From Gonapodya sp. JEL0774 (Eukaryota > Monoblepharomycota > Monoblepharidomycetes > Monoblepharidales > Gonapodyaceae): a stretch of 64,000 nucleotides of DNA. The stretch spans positions 1 through 64,000 of the forward strand of contig JADIIX010000026.1 in NCBI GenBank assembly GCA_027604505.1, in the 5' to 3' direction. Below the pieces are notes generated by a model that was not told the DNA's origin, did no database searches, and saw nothing but the letters and a program-made list of their open reading frames with translations. Shown here piece by piece: positions 9,986-23,451 of this stretch. The translations under genes and the position numbers were made by a program. The stretch's first letter is position 1, and each line of letters starts with the position of its first letter.

Positions 9986-12900
9986 TCACATTGCTCCGCC
10001 ACCCCCCACACCTCCACTTGCCGCTTTTGCAATCCCACCGCTCACCACGTCCTCTCCTCCCCCGCCAGCGGCGAACCCGAGCTTGTCCACCTCACCGATC
10101 GCGGCGTCCGACATATCCCGCGACATTGGCGGGGCGTGTTGGAAGGAGATTCCTTGGGCCAGCGGGAGATCATTACCTGGGGTGTAAGGGTGTTTTTTCA
10201 GGTGAGCGTCGGAGCAAGCGAGGTTCGGGAGAGAGTCCGATACCGACCAAAGTTGATCGTGGTGCTCGAACGGCGACAGTACTGCTTCCAAGCGTCCGAT
10301 CCAGCCTCTGGAGACAGCCGTGTTTGGAGGTAGAGTGATCGATCCCGTGTCCGTCCGATCATCGTTTGCCGCGCCGGTCGATCGAGTTACAAGGAGCATC
10401 CACGGATCACGTTCTTCAGTACCACCCATGAACGCAAACCACTCTCAAATCACCGACCCACCTCGCCCGCCGCCCGTTTCCTTTTCCCCGCCGAACGCGG
10501 CCCCAACCTCCGCGCCGCTCGTGGGCACGTTGACGTTCACCTAGATCCGCGCCCCACGACAACCACACAGACACACAGACGCGGGGTACAGAGAGATGAC
10601 ACGCGGGAGGTGAGCCCAACCACGCTCGGATTTTCGTGCGCGGCAGATCCCCCTCTTGGGGGCCATTTTCACAATCCAACTCACGATCCCACAGTCACTC
10701 CCGTTGGGTCCGATGAAATCAAACAGGGCGCGCACGTCCTTGGTGAAGATGGACGAGGAGAGACCTTGCGGGACCGAGTTGTTCCATTCGATGGCTTCGG
10801 AGAGGTTCTGTTGGCAGGTGGGGTTTGAGAAAAGATTGTGTGCTGTAAACCATGGTGAGATACTTCCTGCCCACTCCGGGCCCTCTCCATCCATCGCATC
10901 GTGCGCACAGTCCCGCGCCACCCCGCCACCCCGCCGGCTCCCACCCCGAACCCACCCACCTTAAACTTCGCCGCATACAATATCGGCGCAAATGTCTCCT
11001 GCTGGACCACCTCTGCCCTGGGATCCACGCTCACAATCGTCGGCTGCACGAACCACCCCGGCCCGTCGACCACTTTCCCCCCGTGGAGCACGGTCCCGCC
11101 GGCCCGCTTGACGGCCTCCATCGTGTCAGCGAACTGGGTCACGGCGGACCGGTTGTGGAGGGGGCCGTAGATGGTGGAAGGGTCGAGGGGGTTACCCATG
11201 CGGATCTGCTTGTAGGCGTGGATGAGCTGCTCCATGAAAATGTCTGGAGTGGATTGGAGGGGGGGATTGGTCACCCATAAAGTCTAGTCGGACTGCCGGG
11301 GCTCACAGTCCTCCTAGTCCTCCTCGTCACACTCTCGCCACTCCACCTTCAGTCTCCCCCCACCCCCCCACTCCGCCCCACCTCCTAACCTACCGTACAC
11401 GCCCTGCTGGACGAACAGCCTCCTCGTGGTGGTACACCTCTGCCCCGCGGTCCCCACTGCGGAGAACAGGACTCCCCTAACGGCCAACTCGAGGTCCGCA
11501 TCGTCCATCACTGCGGGGAAGGGAACAGGGGACGGGGTGGCGGTGCGGGGGGGGATTAGGTTTGGGGAGAGGTAAGGGAGGGAGGTAAGGGTTTTGTCAG
11601 ATGGGTGCAAGACATACAGAGCAACTCCACACCACTCGATCGACATCGGCTCGGTACAGCCCTCCCACATCCCCTCCCTTCCCCCCTCCCCCCTTTTACT
11701 CACCCACACACGCATTGTTCCCGCCCAACTCCAACACCACCTTCCCGAACCTCTCCTGCACCCACCCGCCCACCCTCCTCCCCACCCTCGTACTCCCCGT
11801 GAAGCTCACGAGGTCCACACTGCGGCTCTTTGCCAGCGCCTCACCGACGTCACCCGGACCGCACGCGAGGGTGGCAAGGGTGAGGGGGTGGCCGTGTCGG
11901 TGGAGGACAGAGTGGACGAGCTTGGTGGTGGCAAGGGCGGTGAGGGAGGTGGAGGGGGAGGGTTTCCTGCGGGGAGTGGCAGGGGCTGTGTGGGACTGAC
12001 GACCTTCCAACCGGGTGTATTCCAGCACACCACACTCACCAGACCACGCTGTTCCCACACACGAGGGCCAGCGCCGAGTTCCATCTGTTTTCCGTGGTGG
12101 TGAGGGAGGGGGGAGGGGGACGCAGGGGTTGGTGTAATGTCAGGTGTGACAGCGACCCAGTTCCAAAACCCGCCGCCCCTCCCCCCACCACTCACCCATA
12201 CACCGCCTGCGGAAAGTTAAACGCCGTTACGACGGCCACCAAGCCGAGCGGGTGCCACTGTTCGAGGATGAGGTGGTTGGGTCCTGTTCGTGTGTGTGGG
12301 TGGAGTGTCGGGTTGGTGGGGGGTGGGGGGGGGACGTTCGGAAGCGGGGGGTAACCGAATACATTTGTTGAAAATCCGAGAAAGTGCGGTTTGAGAGGGA
12401 CGCCGCGAGGAAGGGCCGAGAGAGAGACGAGAGGGTAGGGGTGGGGTGGGTCGTTCAATACGTACGTTCGGACGGCAAGACCTGTCCCGGCATGGATCGG
12501 GACAGGCCGAGTGCGATGTCGGTCATGTCGATGACTTGTGGTGGGTTGAAGAACGGGTGCGGGTGCCGGGGTAGGAGAGGGGATGGATGGAGTGAGGACG
12601 GGTCAGTGTGTTCGTGACGGTGCGGGGTCAGTCCACGTGGTCTTCAGCCATTGAATAGAGCATCTCGCCCACGACACGAAGAGCCCTCGCTTGACGGTTC
12701 GCTTGGCCCTCGCTGCCGCCCGCCCGGGCCTCCCCCACCCCGGTCCTTTCCCCCCCCCCCCCCAAAATCCCACGCCCGTCCAACTCACACTCCTGCACCT
12801 CCCCCTCTGCCTCCTGGACCACTTTCCCAACTTCCAAGGCGATCAACCTCCCCAACTCCTTCTTCTTCTCCCTGAGCGCATGCCCAATGTCGCGGACGAT

Positions 12901-14049
12901 GTGACCGCGGACCGGAGCTGGGATGGAACGCCAGTGGGTGTGGGCCTGCCGGGCGGCGGGGAGGAGGGAAGTGAGGTCGGTGGGGGAGGCCTGGGTGGAG
13001 GGGGAGGAAACAGGTAGGGGAGGGGGGGGTGGGGGGTGAAGGGAGAAGGTAGGGGAGGGGGTGGAAGAGGGAAGAGGGAGAGGGAACGTGAGAGCTCGTT
13101 GGTTGAGGCCGGTTCAAAGCGGGTGGAAAATACGAGTCTGACTGCCGACTCGGCCACGACCCGACGCCGACCCGGACCTGAGCCGCTCTCGACCAGACCC
13201 GCCCCCCGCACCTGAGCCGCGCTCGACTCGACCCCGACCCGCACCTGACCCAACCCGCACCTGACCCGTCGCCGACCCGGCCACGACCCGCCCCGCCCTC
13301 GACCCGACGCCGACCCGCACCTGACCCGACCCCGACCTGGTCCCGACCCTGCCAAGACACGGATCTGGTGCCCGACGGGTATCACAACCCGGGGTCCAAA
13401 CCTGCTTCAACGGTCAATCCAGTGCAACCTCGGACACCAACACGGAGTGTCTGGACCATGTGGCAAAAGGGGGGAGGAAAGAACGACAGGGGCAGATGGG
13501 TACTCACAGTGGATATGGAAGCGAGGATGTTTCCGGTTGCTGGGTTGATTGAGTGGATGACCTGGGTTGTGCGGGGTGTGTTTGGTGTGTTTGGTGTGTT
13601 TGGTGTGTGGGTGTTTGGGTGTGGGGGCCGCGAATGTGTGGTGTGTGTGACTCACAGGACCAGAACCCCCCCACTCCCCATTGAAGACCCCCGGGTTTGC
13701 CTATGGGGATGAAAACAGAGGATAAAAAATGGCAAAAAAAAACAAAGAAGGAGGCATTGAAACTGAGCAAGGACAGAGGAGAAGGAGATGCAGGGAGAAG
13801 GAAGGACACGATATGACATAAGAAAGACAGAATCCGACAACGCACCCTTTGGATTCCGAGTTTTGCGAACAAATCAGCGTGTTGATTGAACTCGTGGGTG
13901 ACGTCAGAGTGAGACGATGCAGCTGCGAAAGAGCGGGCGAGAGAGCGCGGTGCAGGGGCAGCGGCGAGTGGGGAGCGATGGGAGACGCGTGGGAGACCGC
14001 GGGAGTGGACGAGTGGGAGACACAAGAGCGGACGGGAGACACCGGACAT
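9986..14049 (-). CDS. ALDH7A1: Alpha-aminoadipic semialdehyde dehydrogenase (antiquitin), mitochondrial
   Basis: NAD-dependent oxidation of alpha-aminoadipic semialdehyde to alpha-aminoadipate in lysine catabolism. Fourteen exons join in frame to 607 residues: 14049-13846, 13700-13656, 13561-13508, 12990-12789, 12534-12466, 12283-12196, 12084-12040, 11966-11704, 11510-11394, 11243-10960, 10807-10685, 10540-10462, 10307-10248, 10176-9986. An Arg/Ser/Ala-rich start looks like a mitochondrial presequence. Landmarks: [47 protein letters not shown], the catalytic-base block LELGGNNA, the nucleophile block [35 protein letters not shown] and the family-typical [12 protein letters not shown]. After that motif, where animal proteins end, about 45 Gly/Ala-rich residues follow; an unrecognised final intron could instead remove them. 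Confidence 0.92.
13140..13360. repeat. Degenerate GACCCG-type minisatellite in ALDH7A1 intron 3
   Basis: On the plus strand the region is a run of imperfect six-to-seven-base units of the type CGACCC and ACCTGACCCG, repeated roughly thirty times with point variation. It lies in the unusually long (about 517 nt) third intron of ALDH7A1. Because of its composition it is free of stop codons in several frames and generates long spurious open frames. Confidence 0.8.
13576..13622. repeat. TTTGGTGTG tandem repeat in ALDH7A1 intron 2
   Basis: Three perfect nine-base units TTTGGTGTG followed by degenerate GT/G-rich copies, within the second ALDH7A1 intron. In the sense direction it is a CA/C-rich polypyrimidine-like stretch before the exon 3 acceptor, so it may also serve as the pyrimidine tract. 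Confidence 0.7.
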
Positions 14050-15373
14050 GAAAGTGCGGCTCTCCGTCCACAGTGGGCGTACACCGCCGCCCATCACACC
14101 CAGCACAGAAACCCAAACAGGGCCGAATCCATCGACGCCCATTCCACGGTGAATAACACTGCTGCCTGCCGATATTCTGACTCCGCTTCTCGCCCGCATC
14201 GTGCCGCCCTGCATTCCTGTTCTCTGTACGCCCGTTTCGCTGTACCTGCCCGCTCCATTGGTCAGGGTCCAAACCACAAACAGTGACTCACCACCACCAT
14301 GCAAACCAATTTAATGTAATGAATCTTGATGCTCTTCGCAAATCAACATGTGGATTTTGACACGTTGAGCTGTTCCATGTTACACTCGCATTCCACGACA
14401 TTGTCTGCCGGCCCTGGGAGATGGAAACCGCCCACATATTATGTAACATATACTACGTATGTAATATATCAGAGGAAACAGTTGCCGCACCGCACACCAC
14501 GAGCTGCCGACTTTCATAAAGCAGTAATACCTATTGCCGGCACTCGATCGGGCATAAGTGAATAACATCATATGATGAACGAAGTGCAACAAAAACCGAC
14601 AACAGAAACCAGTCTTTACTTTATCACCTATACGAACTGCAGTTTTTCAGCGTTTCTGAGCCTGTACGGGCCTGTCGGCTGGATTATCTTAGTTCCTGTC
14701 CCGGACTCGCAAAGGTGGACCAACATCACAACCAGGCAGCACAGTCATTGCCACCGCCGCAAAGGGCACAAGTGGAAAATATATACATACATACATTCCA
14801 TGAATCACATGTGCTCATGCACTCTCACTCCGCGAAACACCAGGACATACACAGAGATCACAAGCTACTTGATATGTAATGTTCGCCCAAGTTTCCCCGA
14901 TACATATCCGGTTGATATATCTATGTTATCCACCTATGTCCTGTTGGGCGTTGGCAATGAGACTACTTTTTTAAGTCGGCAGCTGACTCTTCGCGAGTAA
15001 CCAGAAATCGGCAACACTCGCCAGGTAGCAAGTAATAAACGCGACTAACAATGTAAAAGTAACTTCGAGTCGACTTGGTACAGACAAACCATGAGCAAGT
15101 TGAGAAATCGAATCTTGTCAAGTAGGAGTAACAGGAATTCCAGACTCTAGTTGTCGAAATCAAGTGTCCTGTTTGCCACGCGGAGATCCCATACTACATG
15201 TTTGAACGTACCGTTAATATATTTGTTAAGCATCGAGGTTTTCGTAGACCTGCACAACACAACATATCCGGATAATAATACAGTACACCGCTGAAACGGA
15301 ATAAAAGTCACCTCCGCCGACCCATGATATCCTGCTTCTCTCTCTTCCGCGACCAGTCTCTCCGTGACGGACG
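14050..15373. other. AT-rich divergent intergenic region
   Basis: Separates ALDH7A1 (-) from the Cys-rich secreted protein gene (+). Base composition drops from GC-rich to AT-rich here. Short TA-rich simple stretches occur near 14445-14470 and 14780-14800. No coding exon or RNA gene is recognisable. Confidence 0.4.
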
Positions 15374-16683
15374 ATGCGCATTCTCTCTCTTTCCCAACTG
15401 ACGCTGACGTTGACGCTGATCCTCGCCGGAATCGCGAGCCGTGGGTCTGCTGCCTTCACCAAAACCAACGTGACCGCCCTGGAGAGACGTGGCAACTGCC
15501 CGAACGAGGACATTTGTGTGCAGGCCGTCAGCACCCTTTGGAACACGGCGGGGGCATGTATGGCCTGGGTCAACCTGGTGTAAGTGTTGTCCTCGTCTTT
15601 GCTTGGCCAGCAGGATTCACACTCCTCAGGCACCGCGGACCTGACAATGGTCACATACGATTTTCCAATCAGATCGGAAAATCCTGCCGCGGTTGCAAAG
15701 GCGGTTGCGAAGTTGACGACAACTTATGCGGGTTCGTGTGGCGTGTCGGTCCACCGAGGTGTGAACTACGACAGGCTGACCCCGTTCGTTTGCACCTCGC
15801 CCCGATCCAGATTGCTACCTCGGTGTTCGATCATCGACGGAGCTTATTTTGAAAATCGTTACGGAAAAGCTATGCAATACGTGTGCCACGTACTACAAGG
15901 ACCAGCTCACAAAGAACATCTGTCCCATCGTACAGGTTCGTAACCCCCTCGAGGGCATCCTACGAGCTCAACCTGACTCTTTTGTGTGCAGCTGATCAAC
16001 GATGGTGACGTCACCAACGCGTTCGCCACGGACCAGTTCAAAGCCACCCTCAGCTACTGCGGAATTACCGGCAAACGCGGCCTCAAGTGCCCCTCTGACA
16101 AGGAACAGAATGGGGCATTGTGTTACCCCTGGTGTCAGTCTGGCTACAAAGGTGTGGGTCCCGTCTGCTGGGAGAACTGCCCGGGGGGTTGGACGGACAC
16201 GGGGGCGTTTTGTAGCACCGCACCGGTACGTGATTTCACTTCATTCGAGATAGAAAGATTGTTTTGGGACTTAGCGTGTCACACAACCTTCAACAGGAAG
16301 TGTATGGGAAAGGCTGGTAAGTGGCACATTACCTCCGGCGTCGATCTCTCTGACCAAAGCTTACTTCGCACGCAGCTGCTGCGTCAATTTGGGGTGAGTA
16401 TTTTGAACGAACTTCTTCGATGTAGCTGTTTTCCACAAGTTCGATCGCCGATCCTTTTCCGCCAGGTTCTGGAAAAACGGTTGCTGTGGAAACTGCCGAG
16501 GAGGATTCCGAGACGATGGTGAGTCAATTAGTCATACATACTCGTGAGTACTGTATTTACCACGAACCAACCTGACTCCGCCGATACGTCCTCAATCACT
16601 CAGGATGCACTTGTTTCAAAGATATGCAAACGATTGCAAAGAAGACGTACACGAGACCTTCGTCCACGTTGGAATGGATCTAA
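15374..16683 (+). CDS. Secreted cysteine-rich protein
   Basis: Begins with a classical signal peptide (MRILSLSQLTLTLTLILAG, then a small-residue cleavage region). The early mature part has CPNEDICVQAVSTLW. After one or two unresolved exons (about 15670-15900) the protein reads LCNTCATYYKDQLTKNICP. Next come LINDGDVTNAF, CPSDKEQNGALCYPWC and GVGPVCWENCPGGW. Micro-exons follow (16299-16317; 16376-16393; 16467-16520; 16604-16683) reading EVYGKG, CCVNF, FWKNGCCGNCRGGF and GCTCFKDMQTIAKKTYTRP, then a TAA stop. The pattern 'LCYPxCxxGYxGVGPVCWxxCP ... KKxYxR' resembles Cys-rich extracellular repeats known from protists and some fungi; biochemical function is unknown. The exon structure between 15580 and 15930 is not settled, so no exact length is given. 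Confidence 0.65.
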
Positions 16684-16918
16684 GGTTGAGAGGCACTTCT
16701 CCTGATTTGCCATCCCGGGTGTGCTTTTTTGGTGTATACATGTTTCTTTTGCGTAGATTATTTTCAGTCTCTTGATAATGACAATCAACTCTGTTGTCAA
16801 ATATGTCCACACTGAGTTTGGTAATAAAGGCTATGGGGAAATTGTTCCATTGTGTCGGCGAACCAACACGAGAGGGAGAAACTTTGAATGTTGGAAGCGC
16901 CGACATAGCACTACCTAC

Positions 16919-17100
16919 TGTGATTTTGTTGTCACCGGGAAGATTGGTTGAGTCTCACGGGCAACACCTATGATCGTCCAGGAGCCTCGATCACGGAAAT
17001 ACTAAGGATTTGGGATTCTCGTGTTCTTATTCCACAGACAGCAAACTCATATTGTGATTTTTTTTTTCTCCGGGAAGATCGGTTGGAGTGTCATGGACGG
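16919..17100. repeat. Imperfect direct repeat pair
   Basis: Two ~45-bp copies in the same orientation, 16919-16963 and 17053-17098. Both start TGTGATTTT, then share CCGGGAAGAT and GGTTG at matching spacing. They lie downstream of the Cys-rich gene and upstream of the F-box gene. No coding or known element association. Confidence 0.45.
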
Positions 17101-17187
17101 TAGTTTTCGTTCAAAGTTCGTGCTGGTGCACTGTTGCCGCTCTCTAGCTCTTGATCGCCACCACAATATCGGTCCTTGTCATCATCC

Positions 17188-18056
17188 ATGAACTGTGCCC
17201 CGACAACGGCACAACAAGCTCACGCTCACCAACCCATCTCGCCAAGCTTTGGAAACTTGTTGCCTGAAATAGGAAACCAGATCTCGAGGTGAACGCCGTC
17301 GCGGCGTGGCTCACCCACTCGTTGGAGGTTGATCAGAAAACACCACCAAACCACACCAGTTTCCTCTTCTCCAACCCACATGACCTCGAATCGCTCTCTC
17401 TCGTCAACTGGAACTGGTGCGTTTTCCAGTGGGCTGTCGCGTGCCGGTGCCGGTTCGCACTTCGCCACCCAACTGTGTTCTTTCACACGTACGCGCACAC
17501 GTCACACGATTCCGCTTGATTTCCCAGGCATGAGATTGTTGATAATCACCCCACGTGGCGCAAGGTGCTGGATAAGGTGGAGATCGGGGAGTGGATGGCC
17601 GATAAAGTTTGTCCACCATCTGTCCTGTAAGTTTCCCCACAATCAACCCTGCGAAGGGGGAGGAGAGCATACACGCGGCAATGGAGATTATACCACACAC
17701 CACACCATCCCTGATCTAGATCACCAATGTCTCAACTCCTCCGTCGCTTGAAACGCGCCTCTTTGTGCTGGATCTGTAAACGGTCAGCGCTTTGCATCAT
17801 CACCCTGCACAACTTCCGTGTCGAGAAGTACAAGCGGCAATTCATTCCCACACTCAACTACGATTCACTTGGTCGAATATTTCCCCGGTGCACCGGATGC
17901 GTCCCACTCAGCAGCCAGGGCGGGGGAAGGCGAGTGTGTCGCAAATGTGAGAACCCGGCGGCAATGTTCTGTCGTAACGTTATGTGCAAAGCGTGCTGTC
18001 CAAACCAGCACACGGTGACGACAAAGAGATGTAATGTCGTGGCGTATTATAAATAG
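17188..18056 (+). CDS. F-box protein with C-terminal cysteine cluster
   Basis: Four exons (17188-17288, 17360-17416, 17528-17626, 17720-18056) join in frame to 197 residues. The N-terminus matches an F-box: LLPEIGNQISSFLFSNPHDL then ESLSLVNWNWHEIV, the region that binds Skp1 in SCF ubiquitin ligases. The C-terminal half has a set of paired cysteines: CWIC, RCTGC, CRKC, then FCRNVMCKACC, which looks like a zinc-binding substrate or accessory domain. The first intron was placed by the F-box match across the junction. Substrate unknown. F-box proteins are expanded in zoosporic fungi, so this could be one of many lineage-specific receptors. Confidence 0.65.
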
Positions 18057-19698
18057 GGTGGAACGTTGGGTAGCACGACAAGACATGGTTGTCTCGTGGG
18101 GGGACATATGGAGAATTCAATAGTGAAGATCAGATGAACAGCCAATTAAAGAGGGGAACCGGCATATATGATCTGTGAATCCATATTTCAAACTCTGTCA
18201 GTTTCTCCTTTTTTGGGCAAGTTTGAACGCTTATGACCACAGCATTCTGGTTGAACCGCTGTCGGATTCCCCCTCTGGTTTCAATCCTTCTTTCCAGCGA
18301 AAGGTCCTCTTCCCGTATCTCTGAAGCTCACCGCTCCGTCTGGCGCTCCACAAGACGTCTGCCGGCCCGCTCAGGCTTTCGCAGGGCGAAGAACATGCAT
18401 GGAAGCGGTATTTTGGAGACCTGCAACGCCTGATTCGCGTTGGGCGCTCGCTCAGTCCAACCTCACTCGCCCCACTGTCCCTTGGTAACCGTCTGCGTTA
18501 ACCGGCCGCACCGCGGAGATTCCTCATCGCCGTAAGAGTGGTCATATATCTCCGAATGTGCCATGCTGGAGGCTGCGAGAGATGTGGGTCGCCCAGTGCA
18601 GCCGCTCGTTTATCGACCGTCGTTTCCTCCGTTTCCTCCCATAATTATGCACCATATCGTGGCCCAGATGCACGAGCTATGTGTACGTGTAAAGATTACG
18701 CGATCTTTGGCCTTGATTGGTGAGTTTCCGTGCATCCGCGGTTCCTGGGCTTCCCGGCGCAATTCGCGTTCTCGTTTTCTTCTTCTCAAACGCGAACATG
18801 TTCTGCGTTGGGTTTATTATGTATTTCTGTAGGTCATACACTGCCAGACATTTGTTGTTGCCGGGTTTGCGTTCTCTTGTTGGTTCCGCGAATGTGTTTC
18901 GAGGTTCACTTCCTCATCTATGGTCCCTCCCATTGCTCACTAGTACCCTCACTTTCTTCCACGAACTGTCTTGTCTCAAAGCACAAGAGAGCTAGCGTTA
19001 ACGAGTCCCCCCGCTGGCAGCTTCGTTCGCCTGGTGCGTTCTGGGATTGATATTCGGGGTCCTGTCCACATTCACCGTGGCACAATCCCGCCCGTAGTTC
19101 TCAACTCTGCGATTGGTTTACTGAGAGGGGCAGCGATCACACATCTAATGGTCGGGCGGCGCTCGGACTTTCGGGTCCTCGTAGTTTGCATGCCGTTGGA
19201 TCGGACTTATTGAACAGTCGTGTGGTGCATCGCTCCTTGATGACGTACGCACCGAGAGCAGAGGGACGGAGCAGGCGACGGCGGGTGTAGATAAGAAGAA
19301 TGACTGGATCATTGGTGAGCTTTTACAGGTTCACGTCCCACTGTTGGGCTTTACTTATGATAATCGGTAACTTCGCTTGCAATCTCTTTCCTCGTCAACG
19401 AGAACCGCAACAACCAATCAGCACACAACGTGTTTATTCACCTTCGAGAAAGATTTGCTTACTCGGTGAGTTCCGATATTGATGTTCCAATTCCTGCTCT
19501 GAATTCCGGTGTTTCACCGACCTGGGGGCACTGCATTGTGGACACGAAGACATCTTTAATTCATAGAGTCATAGAGTCTGTAAATACTTTAGTTACTTTG
19601 TGATGGGTGTCTGCCCAATACAATGCCGCAACCAATCATCACAGCTGGTTCTAAGGTTTAGTTATTTCTAGAGGGAAAAGAAGCAATACCGAGAAATT
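18057..19698. other. 1.6 kb without a recognisable gene
   Basis: Short open frames only, none with conserved motifs or consistent splice partners. No tRNA cloverleaf or transposase-like reading was found. It contains the 3' flank of the F-box gene and of the small minus-strand gene ending at 19699. Confidence 0.35.
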
Positions 19699-20424
19699 TT
19701 AGAAAACCATCTGACTGTCTGCTTTGAAATCTATTACTGATGTGTCCATTCCTGTTTGATCACCATGCGCCAAGTCGGCCAGCACCACCACTATCACCGA
19801 CCCCACTGAATTCTCATATTCCTTCACAGCGGCTGCAATGATCTCTTCCTTGCACCTGTTTCTGTTTGCATTGCGTGTGATCCCCGCTGTTGCTAACCCC
19901 ACTATCCACGCTCTCGGAGTCTCATCTCAATGCATTGCCTTAGGGTCCACCGCCCACTCTCAATTGAGTCCCTTATATGCCGTGGCCAGTCGGTGTAGCT
20001 TCCATTTCCATCAGAATGTTTTCCAGTCAACTCAGATACCGGCCAAAGATGTAAATCTGGCATTCGGGACGGACACTTTGGGTACCATTCCTGAAACTCA
20101 ACTCGCGCGTGATAGAAGCGTAGTGCTCTTTGATGAACAACGGTCTTCAGAGCTTCCATGAGCTCCTCGATGACCTGACTTTTTTCTGCATCATAACCCA
20201 ACTGTGCCGTGTACTGCAGGTCCTGCAAAGCGAGAGTTTTTGCAATGGCGGTATCGAAGGAGGCAAGGTCCAAGCGCGGGTGCATGTAGTTGTTCTGAAT
20301 TGAACGTGCAGCTGCTGAGATATTGCTGCAACCTCCACCTACCTTGGCCGCCAAACCGTCTAACTGCCTCTTCCCACACTAACGCAATGTAATATTGTCC
20401 CTTCGTGACGCCTTTCCCCTCCAT
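19699..20424 (-). CDS. Conserved-looking small protein of unknown function
   Basis: Three exons (20424-20343, 20311-20086, 19855-19699) join in frame to 154 residues with an ATG start and TAA stop; all junctions are good GT-AG sites. The sequence is mostly helical in character: GQYYIALVWEEAVRRFGG, YMHPRLDLASFDTAIAKTL, VIEELMEALKTVVHQRALRF, EIIAAAVKEYENSVGSVIVV. It contains few low-complexity residues and one short hydrophobic stretch near the C-terminus. I do not recognise a family. The exon joins restore smooth helices, which supports a real gene. A plus-strand open frame over the last exon starting MISSLHLFLFALRVIPAVAN is its antisense shadow. Confidence 0.55.
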
Positions 20425-20569
20425 TCACAATCGAATTTTTTTCTCTGTTATCCCTGTGTTGCGCTCCAGATCATATGAGCTGGGCGTCATAAGGTCCTCA
20501 TGGGTGCGGCAGAGCGCGGTTTTCACGTCAGAAGGTTCCCGCGAAGATAAACAAAGCAGGCAGCGGGAG

Positions 20570-20917
20570 TCAAGACAGCAAAAAATGATGTTTGGGAGGG
20601 AAATTGTGCGAAGGAGGTGAAGTGACAGGTCCAAAGAGCAGCTCTTGGCCAGTGCCCAGTCGCCTAATGTTCTCGAAGGGCATCATCATCTTATCTGTTG
20701 AGAAGGTCCTACTAACGACGTAGGAGCGGATGGCCGCAAAAAGCTGACTGGCGTTGAGGTGCGACACGACGAACGAATCTTTGGGTAGCAGAATTCGAAC
20801 CAACAGTTCGAGTGGGAGCAATGACAGGGCCGGACGAGCAGGAGCACGGCGATAGGATTGCTGTTCTTGCTCTTGCTCTTGCGCATTCGGTCTCCCGCGA
20901 GAGCGCTTTGCACGCAT
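20570..20917 (-). CDS. Uncertain ORF with basic N-terminus
   Basis: Single open frame of 115 residues starting MRAKRSRGRPNAQ, a basic AT-hook-like opening followed by a Glu-Gln repeat, then LSLLPLELLVRILL, which has the spacing of an F-box core. The end is Pro-rich and unconvincing, so a donor near 20620 may lead into an unseen exon. It could be an independent gene or the first exon of one. It shares a ~380 bp divergent interval with the G-patch gene. Confidence 0.25.
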   Translation of the reverse strand: MRAKRSRGRPNAQEQEQEQQSYRRAPARPALSLLPLELLVRILLPKDSFVVSHLNASQLFAAIRSYVVSRTFSTDKMMMPFENIRRLGTGQELLFGPVTSPPSHNFPPKHHFLLS

Positions 20918-21298
20918 TTGTGTATCTGTTTGATTCACCCCCGACTGGTATTATGTCTCAACATTGGGCGGTGGCACAGCCAGTCGCCTGGAACAACCGG
21001 ATCCCCCTCCCCTGCCCCCAACCTGTTTCCCACCAAAAAAAAACTATCGGCAGGCTCTTTTTGAGCTGAAGACACCAGCCGAAAAGGCTCCGATCCTCAC
21101 TAGGTACAGGAAGTTTTTGGTCCAAGGGACAATTACGATAATGTGCAAAGACGAACTGGTGCTACTCATGCTAATTGTTCGTCTCTAGCCATGTCAGGAG
21201 CAAGATGGTAATAATCATGGAGAACGATAATATGTGCAAGCAAACACCGAACAAAGCTGGACCAAAGGGACCAACCTTTCAAGAAGTTCGCCCACGCA

Positions 21299-23451
<2,153 letters not shown>

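Noticed and set aside
12785-13410. Long overlapping open frames in all three minus-strand phases
   Set aside because: They come from the stop-poor GACCCG repeat and C-rich intron; the real exon 12789-12990 is defined by the ALDH7 alignment.
19838-20161. Plus-strand frame starting with a signal-peptide-like segment
   Set aside because: It is antisense to two exons of the spliced minus-strand gene, and after the hydrophobic start it has no pattern.
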